A DNA stretch of 64,000 nt from JAPHTQ01 sp050288165 (GTDB taxonomy: Bacteria; Pseudomonadota; Gammaproteobacteria; Thiohalomonadales; Thiohalomonadaceae), in NCBI GenBank assembly GCA_050288165.1, contig JBNKDG010000009.1:62001-126000 (forward strand). The letters are read 5' to 3'. A program made the translations under genes and the position numbers. Shown here in pieces: positions 44,359 to 51,419 of this stretch. A model generated the notes under the pieces. That model was not told where the DNA came from. It ran no database searches and saw nothing but the letters and a program-made list of their open reading frames with translations. The first letter of the stretch is position 1, and each line of letters starts with the position of its first letter.

Positions 44359-44567
44359 ATTTATTCAACGCTTCATGTCCTTGTTGTGGAACATTCCTCT
44401 TATTGCTGTGTCCATATCAGCTAGGATATGGTTTGAGGGATACCGGGGCGGTGAGCGCTGATTTCTGATATTTGAATCAGTTCCGCTCAGGTTCGGTTTC
44501 TCCCATTGCTCTCGATGGTAGCAGTGTTTACCCTACTATTTTCACTCTGTACATATGGTATTTGAAC

Positions 44568-44942
44568 ATGCGCAATTATCTTCTTACCCTACTGTTTCTT
44601 TCCCACTTGACGTTAGTTCCCGGTCTCGCCCAGGCTGAAGAGGGGCTGTGGAGCAAAACGAAATCCGGCGTCAAGGAGACCTGGAGCGAAGTCAAGAAAG
44701 GCTCCAAAGAGACATGGAAGGATGTGAAGGAAGATTCTGGCGAAGCCTGGCAGGCGACCAAGAAAGAGGCCAAGGAGACGTGGAGTGATGTAAAGGATGG
44801 TTCTAAAAAGGCATGGGGCGACGTGAAGAATGATTCCGGTGATACCTGGAAGGCAACCAAGAAAGGAACTAAGGAAACCGCCAAAGAGGTCAAGGATGGT
44901 TCGAAGAAAGCCTGGAAATCGCTTAAGGATGATCTCAAGTAA
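44568..44942 (+). CDS. secreted protein of nine 11-residue LEA-like repeats
   Basis: 124 residues. A Sec signal of 23 residues (MRNYLLTLLFLSHLTLVPGL then AQA) is followed by EE and exactly nine 11-residue repeats, for example ETWSEVKKGSK, KAWGDVKNDSG and KAWKSLKDDLK. Trp is at position 3 in eight of nine. A three-repeat (33-residue) higher order is seen. An 11-residue period of charged amphipathic helix with Trp on one face is the LEA/apolipoprotein pattern for membrane or desiccation protection. Charges alternate Lys with Glu/Asp. Mature protein is periplasmic or secreted. Function is unproven. Confidence 0.85.
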   Translation: MRNYLLTLLFLSHLTLVPGLAQAEEGLWSKTKSGVKETWSEVKKGSKETWKDVKEDSGEAWQATKKEAKETWSDVKDGSKKAWGDVKNDSGDTWKATKKGTKETAKEVKDGSKKAWKSLKDDLK

Positions 44943-44992
44943 TCGATACTTGATGATCTCCGTGTAAAAAAAGTAAGGACAGTAACGGTGAC

Positions 44993-45012
44993 AAGGCCCT
45001 TATCAGGGCCTT
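44993..45012 (+). terminator. terminator after the LEA-like gene
   Basis: AAGGCCCT-TATC-AGGGCCTT followed by TTCCTTTTTT. The stem lies between the LEA-like gene and the end of the convergent ABC gene, whose stop falls in the T-run. Confidence 0.85.
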
Positions 45013-45020
45013 TTCCTTTT

Positions 45021-46826
45021 TTATCCCAGCTTCCGTAATTCTTCCGCTGCCCGTTCTTCCTGTTGCAACGCCCACATCTTTTCGTAATGTCCGCTCTGTG
45101 CCAGCAATTGCTGGTGGCTGCCGCGTTCGATAATGCGTCCCTGATCCATCACCAGAATTTGGTCGGCATCGATCACAGTGGAAAGGCGGTGCGCGATCAC
45201 CAGGGTGGTGTGATCACTGGCAAGTTCCTTTAACGCTTCGAGGATGGTCTTTTCCGAGTGAGAGTCGAGCGAAGAGGTTGCTTCGTCGAACACCAGTATC
45301 TTCGGGTTTTTGAGAATGGCTCGGGCGATAGCGATGCGCTGTTTTTCCCCGCCGGAGAGTTTCAGGCCGCGTTCGCCGACCACGGTTTGATAACCTTCCG
45401 GCAACGAGTCGATGAAGTTATGGATGTTGGCCAGTTGCGCGGCGCGCACGATCTCTTCGTGGCTGGCGCCGCAACGACCGTAGGCGATGTTGTATTCGAT
45501 GGTGTCGTTAAACAGCACGGTGTCCTGCGGCACGATGCCGATAGCCGAGCGCAGGCTCTCCTGCGTCACGTCGCGTACATCCTGGCCGTTGATCAACACG
45601 CGGCCACCGGTCGTTTCGTAAAAACGGAACAGCAATCGTGACAGGGTCGACTTGCCCGCACCGCTGTGACCAACCACCGCAACTTTGTGTCCCGCGGGAA
45701 TTTCAAAATCGACGTCGTTGAGGATAGGTCGCTCAGGCTGGTAATGGAACTTCACATGCTCGAAACGCACGGCGCCATCACCGACATGCAGCAGTTTGGC
45801 ATCGGGCTTATCGACGATCTCGGGCTCGGCATGCAGTAACTGAAACATCCGATCCATATCGGAGAGGGCGTGCTTCACCTGGCTGTAGACCACGCCGAGG
45901 AAGTTGAGCGGGATGAATACCTGCAACATGAAGGCGTTGACCAGCACCAGATCGCCGAGACTCATCTTGCCGGTGGCGACCTGATTGGCGGCGAGGATCA
46001 TGATGATGGTGACACCAGCGGCGATGATCGCGCCCTGGGCGATATTCAGGCCCGACATCGAGGTCTGACTCTTTACCGCCGCATCCTGCCACTCGTTCAG
46101 GGTTTTGTCGTAGCGTCGCTGTTCGAAGCCTTCGTTGTTGAAGTATTTCACCGTCTCGTAGTTGATCAGCGAGTCGATGGCCTGGGAGTTGGCCTCCGAA
46201 TCCTTGGCGTTCATACGATGACGAAACTTCATGCGCCAGTTGGTGATGAGGAAGGTGATGGTGACGTAGATCGCCACAGTGCCGACGGTGATCAGGGCGA
46301 ACCAGACGCTGTACTTGCTCAGCAGGATCCCGGCCACCAGCCCCAGCTCAATGAAGGTGGGCAGGATGGAGAAGACCATGTAGTTGAGCAGTGAGGCGGC
46401 GCTGCGGGTACCGCGTTCCATGTCCCGGGAGAGGGCACCGGTCTTGCGCTCCAGGTGGTAGCGCAGCGAAAGTTTGTGCAGATGGTCGAGGGATTTCAGC
46501 GACAGTTCGCGCATGGTGCCGTGGCGTACCAGGGCGAACACTACGTCGCGCAGTTCGTTAAAGGCGGAACCGGCCAGGCGCAACACACCGTAGGCGAGCA
46601 GCAGGACGATGGGCAGGGTTGCGCTGTGGCCGTTGCTGGTATCGAGTGCATCAACGATCTCTTTCAGTGCCAGCGGCACGCCGACGATAGCCAGCTTGGA
46701 GAGAACCAGAAAGGCCAACGCCAGTCCGGCCCTGCCGCGGTAGTTCCACAGATAAGGCAGCAGCGAGCGGATGGTCTGCCAGTCGTTGCGGTTAGATAGA
46801 GGTTCTTCGGTTCGTTGGAATCGCAT
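45021..46826 (-). CDS. Atm1/HMT1-type ABC exporter (fused permease-ATPase)
   Basis: 601 residues, one half-transporter that would act as a homodimer. The six-helix membrane part contains DSLINYETVKYFNNEGFE, the Atm1-family signature (NYETVKYFxNE). The ATPase has Walker A GHSGAGKST, Q-loop GIVPQDTVLF, signature LSGGEKQRIAIARA, Walker B ILVFDEATSSLD and the H-loop AHRLST. Bacterial Atm1 homologues export glutathione-metal or glutathione-sulfur compounds. Single gene, convergent with the LEA-like gene. Confidence 0.93.
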   Translation of the reverse strand: MRFQRTEEPLSNRNDWQTIRSLLPYLWNYRGRAGLALAFLVLSKLAIVGVPLALKEIVDALDTSNGHSATLPIVLLLAYGVLRLAGSAFNELRDVVFALVRHGTMRELSLKSLDHLHKLSLRYHLERKTGALSRDMERGTRSAASLLNYMVFSILPTFIELGLVAGILLSKYSVWFALITVGTVAIYVTITFLITNWRMKFRHRMNAKDSEANSQAIDSLINYETVKYFNNEGFEQRRYDKTLNEWQDAAVKSQTSMSGLNIAQGAIIAAGVTIIMILAANQVATGKMSLGDLVLVNAFMLQVFIPLNFLGVVYSQVKHALSDMDRMFQLLHAEPEIVDKPDAKLLHVGDGAVRFEHVKFHYQPERPILNDVDFEIPAGHKVAVVGHSGAGKSTLSRLLFRFYETTGGRVLINGQDVRDVTQESLRSAIGIVPQDTVLFNDTIEYNIAYGRCGASHEEIVRAAQLANIHNFIDSLPEGYQTVVGERGLKLSGGEKQRIAIARAILKNPKILVFDEATSSLDSHSEKTILEALKELASDHTTLVIAHRLSTVIDADQILVMDQGRIIERGSHQQLLAQSGHYEKMWALQQEERAAEELRKLG

Positions 46827-46966
46827 GATGGCTCAGTAGTCAGGTTTGCCTGTTCTTCGTATTATCCGCCATTCTCGTTGGATGAATACACTTCAAGGTT
46901 AAGTTGCGCTTATACTTCGATTATTCAACCGTTGTTTGGTTGCAAGGCACGACGGAGGTTCCCCCC

Positions 46967-47239
46967 ATGGCAATGCCAACCCCCGAAGAACTGAAGACTG
47001 CACTGGCCGAGGCCGGGCGTATGCGTGAGCAGGGCGAAGATCCCCATTACATCGCCAAGGCGCTGCTCAATCTCAATTATCAGAACGAGCAGCTCAAGGA
47101 AGTGCTCAAAATGGCGGACAAGTTCATGCGTACCGGGATGAACGTGATCGACCACCAGAAGCTGAAGAAGTCGATCGAAAGCGCGAAAAAGGCCATTGAG
47201 CGAACCGGTGCTATCGAAGGTGGGAACTATCTCCTGTAA
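46967..47239 (+). CDS. small conserved helical protein
   Basis: 90 residues from ATG 46967, with GGAGG at a good distance. All-helical and charged: ELKTALAEAGRMREQGED, YIAKALLNLNYQNEQL, VLKMADKFMRTGMNVIDHQKL, IESAKKAIERTG. No membrane segment and no cysteines. I do not recognise a named family. It stands alone upstream of the interspersed repeat. Confidence 0.7.
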   Translation: MAMPTPEELKTALAEAGRMREQGEDPHYIAKALLNLNYQNEQLKEVLKMADKFMRTGMNVIDHQKLKKSIESAKKAIERTGAIEGGNYLL

Positions 47240-47246
47240 CCCAGCT

Positions 47247-47396
47247 CTAGAAGTAGTCTCAAAATTGTCTTCGCACCCTGATCCTGCGTTGCAAAGACTG
47301 CTGCGATGCTCATTTACTACTGGTAAACTGCGCTTCTCGCAGACTTTGCGCCTTGCCTCCGGGCGCGAATCCTAATTTTGAAACCTACTTCTATAG
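47247..47396. repeat. interspersed palindromic repeat, copy B (~150 bp)
   Basis: Second copy of the element at 2396-2540. Terminal inverted repeat: CTAGAAGTAGTCTCAAAATT at the left pairs with AATTTTGAAACCTACTTCTATAG at the right. The core from GCGTTGCAAAG to CGCAGACTTTGCGCCTTGCCTCC matches copy A with few differences; the outer ends are different but each copy pairs with its own end, which indicates compensating change in the stem. Lies between a small conserved gene and fmdB. Confidence 0.85.
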
Positions 47397-47467
47397 TAGA
47401 ATGTACTGCTTGTTGTGGGGGCCTCTGCCCCCACTAATCGTTTAATGGTTGTTTTTGTGAGGTATCG

Positions 47468-47686
47468 ATGCCTTTCTACGAATACCAATGCAAGGCCTGC
47501 GGTCACCGTCTGGAGGCGATGCAGAAGATGAGCGATCCGTTGCTTACCGACTGCCCCGAGTGCGGCAAGCCTGAACTGAAAAAGCTGATATCCAGCGGTA
47601 GTTTCACCCACAAAGCGGCGAGCATCGACAATGCCCCGGCCTGTGCGAGCGGCGCCTGTGGCGGCGGTTGCATGGCCAACAAATAG
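47468..47686 (+). CDS. FmdB-family zinc-ribbon protein
   Basis: 72 residues. MPFYEYQCKACGHRLE is the standard FmdB start; a second CxxC (CPECGKPELKKL) completes a four-cysteine zinc ribbon. The Cys- and Gly-rich tail (CASGACGGGC) is common in the family. Often found before aspS with DUF502, as here. Proposed to be regulatory, but the function of the short form is unknown. Confidence 0.9.
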   Translation: MPFYEYQCKACGHRLEAMQKMSDPLLTDCPECGKPELKKLISSGSFTHKAASIDNAPACASGACGGGCMANK

Positions 47687-47700
47687 GTTAATAGCGCTTT

Positions 47701-48345
47701 ATGATTTCTGCTTTACGTCGTTACCTGATGGCAGGACTGCTGGTCTGGATACCGCTCGGTGTCACCATCATTGTGGTCAAGATGCTGATCGGCCTGCTCG
47801 ACCGTACCCTGGTGGTGTTGCCGATGCAGTACCGTCCCGAGCAGTTGTTCGGCGTGTCGATCCCCGGTCTGGGGGTGATCGTCGCGGTGGTGGTGGTGCT
47901 GTTCACCGGGATGATCGTCGCCAACCTGTTCGGTCGTAAACTGGTGGCGATCTGGGAATCGCTGTTGTCACGCATCCCGCTGGTCAGCTCCGTCTACTCC
48001 GCGGTGAAGCAGATCGCCGAGACCATGTTCTCCTCCTCCGGCCAATCATTCCGCAAGGTGCTGCTGGTGGAGTATCCGCGCAAGGGCATGTGGACCCTGG
48101 CCTTTCAAACCGGCACCGAGGTCGGCGAGGCCCAGTGCAAGACCGGGCGTGAGGTGATCAATATCTACGTCCCGACCACCCCCAACCCGACCTCCGGTTT
48201 CTTCATCATGGTGCCGAAAGAGGACGTGGTGGAGCTGGAAATGAGCGTCGACGAAGGCCTGCGGATGATTATCTCCATGGGCTCAGTGGTGCCCAATCCG
48301 GCGACAGATGGTTGTTCCCGGCACTCTTCGCCAGATACTGAATAG
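47701..48345 (+). CDS. DUF502 membrane protein
   Basis: 214 residues with two hydrophobic helices (LRRYLMAGLLVWIPLGVTIIVV and LGVIVAVVVVLFTGMIVANLFG), then a cytosolic or periplasmic beta-rich part with SRIPLVSSVYSAVKQ and PTTPNPTSGFFIMVP. The set FmdB-DUF502-AspS is conserved in gammaproteobacteria. Role unknown. 14 bp after fmdB. Confidence 0.9.
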   Translation: MISALRRYLMAGLLVWIPLGVTIIVVKMLIGLLDRTLVVLPMQYRPEQLFGVSIPGLGVIVAVVVVLFTGMIVANLFGRKLVAIWESLLSRIPLVSSVYSAVKQIAETMFSSSGQSFRKVLLVEYPRKGMWTLAFQTGTEVGEAQCKTGREVINIYVPTTPNPTSGFFIMVPKEDVVELEMSVDEGLRMIISMGSVVPNPATDGCSRHSSPDTE

Positions 48346-48421
48346 GCCCCCGGCAGTTGCGCCGGGCCCCTCCGATCCGTAACATTCCCGCTTTTCCCCT
48401 ATAGCGACAGGACAGAACGCC

Positions 48422-50215
48422 ATGCGCAGCTTCTACTGCGGCCAGTTGAACGAATCCCATATCGATCAGGAGATCGAGCTTGCCGGTTGGGTCCACCGCC
48501 GCCGTGACCACGGTGGGGTCATCTTTATTGATCTGCGCGACCGCGAAGGTATCGCCCAAATCGTCTTCGACCCGGACCTGCCCGATGTCTTCGCCACGGC
48601 CGAGAGCGTGCGCAACGAATTCGTGCTGCATATAAAAGGAAAGGTGCGCCGTCGTCCTGCGGGTACCGAGAACAACGACCTGCCCACCGGCCAGGTCGAA
48701 GTGCTGGGTAAGGCGCTGACCATCCTCAACCGTTCCGAAACGCCGCCGTTCATGCTCGACATCGACGACGACGAGGTGGGCGAAGAGCACCGCCTGAAAT
48801 ATCGCTACGTCGATCTGCGCCGTCCGCAGATGTTGCAGCGGATGAAGTTCCGTTCCGAGATGACCCGCGCCCTGCGTGCCTACCTCGACGAGCGCGGCTT
48901 CCTCGATATCGAAACCCCGATGCTGACCAAGGCGACCCCGGAAGGTGCCCGCGACTACCTGGTGCCGAGCCGCACCCATCAGGGCAGCTTCTTTGCCCTG
49001 CCGCAGTCGCCGCAGATATTCAAACAGTTGCTGATGGTCTCCGGTATGGACCGTTACTATCAGATCGTGCGCTGCTTCCGTGACGAAGACCTGCGTGCCG
49101 ATCGTCAGCCTGAATTTACCCAGATCGACATCGAGACCTCGTTCATGAACGAGGAGGAGATCATGACCCTTACCGAGGGGATGATCCGCGAGATGTTCGC
49201 CAAGGTACTGGAAGAACAACTGCCTAATCCGTTCCCGCGCATGAGCTATGCCGAGGCGATGCAGCGTTACGGTTCCGACAAGCCGGATCTGCGTATCCCG
49301 CTGGAGTTGGTCGAAGTGGCCGACCTGATGAAGGATGTGGAGTTCAAGGTCTTCTCCGGCCCGGCCAACGATCCGGCCTGCCGCGTCACCGCGCTGCGCG
49401 TACCGAAGGGCAGTGAGATTTCGCGCAAGGAGATCGACGACTACACCAAGTTCGTTGGCATCTACGGCGCCAAGGGCCTGGCCTATATCAAGGTCAACGA
49501 ACTGGCCAAAGGCGTCGAAGGTCTGCAGTCGCCGATCCTCAAGTTCCTGCCCGACGAAGTGGCGCTGAACATCATGCAGCGCGTGGGTGCGGAAGATGGC
49601 GATCTGGTCTTCTTCGGTGCCGACAAGGCCAAGGTGGTCAATGAGGCGCTCGGCGCCCTGCGGGTCAAGCTGGGTCACGACCTCAATCTGCTGACTCGCC
49701 AGTGGGCACCGCTGTGGGTGGTCGACTTCCCGATGTTCGAGTGGGAAGAGAAGGATGGCCGTTTCTACTCCCTGCACCATCCGTTCACCTCACCCGCCGA
49801 AGCCGATATCGACAAGCTCGAATCCGATCCGGGCAACTGTCTCTCCCGCGCCTACGACATGGTGCTCAACGGCACCGAGATCGGTGGCGGCTCCATGCGT
49901 ATCTACCGCGAAGAGGTGCAGGAGAAGGTCTTCCGTGCGCTGGGTATCTCCGATGAAGAGGCCCGCGAGAAGTTCGGCTTCCTCCTCGACGCGCTCAAGT
50001 ACGGCTGTCCGCCCCATGGCGGTCTCGCCTTCGGCCTGGACCGACTGGTGATGCTGATGACCGGCGCCAAATCGATCCGTGACGTCATGGCCTTCCCCAA
50101 GACCCAGACTGCCGCATGTCTGCTGACCGACGCACCGTCACAGGTTGCCCCGGCACAACTGGTTGAGCTTGGAATTCGTGTGGCCAAGCCGCAGAAAGAA
50201 GAGAAAGCTGGCTGA
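48422..50215 (+). CDS. aspS: aspartyl-tRNA synthetase
   Basis: 597 residues, bacterial type. An OB-fold anticodon domain (VGVHRRRDHGG-like WVHRRRDHGGVIFIDLRD), class II motif 1 (MLQRMKFRSEMTRAL), motif 2 (VRCFRDEDLRADRQPEFTQID), the bacterial GAD insertion and motif 3 (HGGLAFGLDRLVML). It charges tRNA-Asp. A GC hairpin without T-run (48349-48366) lies between DUF502 and this gene. Confidence 0.98.
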   Translation: MRSFYCGQLNESHIDQEIELAGWVHRRRDHGGVIFIDLRDREGIAQIVFDPDLPDVFATAESVRNEFVLHIKGKVRRRPAGTENNDLPTGQVEVLGKALTILNRSETPPFMLDIDDDEVGEEHRLKYRYVDLRRPQMLQRMKFRSEMTRALRAYLDERGFLDIETPMLTKATPEGARDYLVPSRTHQGSFFALPQSPQIFKQLLMVSGMDRYYQIVRCFRDEDLRADRQPEFTQIDIETSFMNEEEIMTLTEGMIREMFAKVLEEQLPNPFPRMSYAEAMQRYGSDKPDLRIPLELVEVADLMKDVEFKVFSGPANDPACRVTALRVPKGSEISRKEIDDYTKFVGIYGAKGLAYIKVNELAKGVEGLQSPILKFLPDEVALNIMQRVGAEDGDLVFFGADKAKVVNEALGALRVKLGHDLNLLTRQWAPLWVVDFPMFEWEEKDGRFYSLHHPFTSPAEADIDKLESDPGNCLSRAYDMVLNGTEIGGGSMRIYREEVQEKVFRALGISDEEAREKFGFLLDALKYGCPPHGGLAFGLDRLVMLMTGAKSIRDVMAFPKTQTAACLLTDAPSQVAPAQLVELGIRVAKPQKEEKAG

Positions 50216-50232
50216 GTCAGCCCGGATTGAGC

Positions 50233-51330
50233 ATGAGCAGTGAAAAGCCGATCGAAGATTATCTGCAACTGAGCGACGCCGAAGCCGAGGCGCGACTGGT
50301 CGCTGCCCGGGAAAAACTGGGTGAGCGGGTGGTGATCCTCGGTCACCACTATCAGCGTGAAGAGGTGTTCCGCCACGCAGACTTTTCCGGCGACTCGCTC
50401 AAGCTGTCGCGTCAGGCCGCCGGATCGAAGGCCGAGTACATCGTCTTCTGCGGCGTGCACTTCATGGCCGAGGTGGCGGACATCCTCTCCCGCGACGATC
50501 AGATATCCATCCTGCCCGATCTGGCTGCCGGCTGCTCCATGGCCGACATGGCCAACCTCGCCGCGGTCGAACGCGCCTGGCGCGAACTGGCCGAGGTGCT
50601 GGAGCCGGACGAGCACGTCACTCCCGTCACCTACATCAACTCCGCTGCCGATCTCAAAGCCTTTTGCGGTCGCCACGGTGGCATCGTCTGCACCTCCTCC
50701 AACGCACGCAAGGTATTGGAGTGGTCCTTCAGTCAGCGGGAAAAGGTACTCTTCTTCCCCGATCAGCACCTGGGCCGCAATACCGGTTACGCCATGGGTA
50801 TTCCGCTGGAAGAGATGGTGGTGTGGGACTTCGACCAGCCGCTGGGCGGACTGACCCCGGAGCAGATTAAACAGGCGAAGATGATCCTGTGGAAGGGCTA
50901 CTGCTCGGTGCACCAGATGTTCCAGCCGGAACAGATCGATGCCTTCAAGGCCAAGTATCCTGAAGCGAAGATCATCTCCCATCCGGAATCACCCTTTGAG
51001 GTGTGCCAGAAGTCTGACTATGTTGGCTCCACCGAATACATCATCAACACCATCCGTGATGCCGAGCCGGGTAGTCGCTGGCTGGTCGGCACTGAGCTGA
51101 ATCTGGTCAACCGTCTGGCCGAGCAGTTCAAGTCGGAAGGCAAGCACGTCCACTTCATGTCCCCCACCGTCTGCATGTGTTCCACCATGTTCCGCATCGA
51201 TCCGCAGCATCTGGCCTGGGTGCTGGAGAATCTGCTCGAGGGGCATGTGGTCAATCAGATCAAAGTGGACCCGCAAGAAAAAGAAGAGGCGAAGCTCTCT
51301 CTGGAGAGAATGCTCGAAGTCTCGCCCTGA
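50233..51330 (+). CDS. nadA: quinolinate synthase A
   Basis: 365 residues from ATG 50233 (a TTG two codons earlier is possible). It makes quinolinate from iminoaspartate and dihydroxyacetone phosphate for NAD synthesis. Blocks: ILGHHYQREEV, FCGVHFMAEVADIL, the ATP-type LPDLAAGCSMADMA, CTSSNARKVL, FFPDQHLGRN, HPESPFEV and MSPTVCMCSTMFRI with [4Fe-4S] cysteines. Adjacent genes are not NAD-related. Confidence 0.97.
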   Translation: MSSEKPIEDYLQLSDAEAEARLVAAREKLGERVVILGHHYQREEVFRHADFSGDSLKLSRQAAGSKAEYIVFCGVHFMAEVADILSRDDQISILPDLAAGCSMADMANLAAVERAWRELAEVLEPDEHVTPVTYINSAADLKAFCGRHGGIVCTSSNARKVLEWSFSQREKVLFFPDQHLGRNTGYAMGIPLEEMVVWDFDQPLGGLTPEQIKQAKMILWKGYCSVHQMFQPEQIDAFKAKYPEAKIISHPESPFEVCQKSDYVGSTEYIINTIRDAEPGSRWLVGTELNLVNRLAEQFKSEGKHVHFMSPTVCMCSTMFRIDPQHLAWVLENLLEGHVVNQIKVDPQEKEEAKLSLERMLEVSP

Positions 51331-51419
51331 CAATCTTGCTACGGAAGCAGCCTGTCTTGACACCCCATAGCCATGCAGGCATGTTCGCGCCATAAATCAC
51401 CAACACGGAACAGTAGGGA

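Noticed and set aside
44412..44431. CCATATC/GATATGG dyad before the LEA-like gene
   Set aside because: Could be an operator, but a single 7-bp dyad is too weak to claim.
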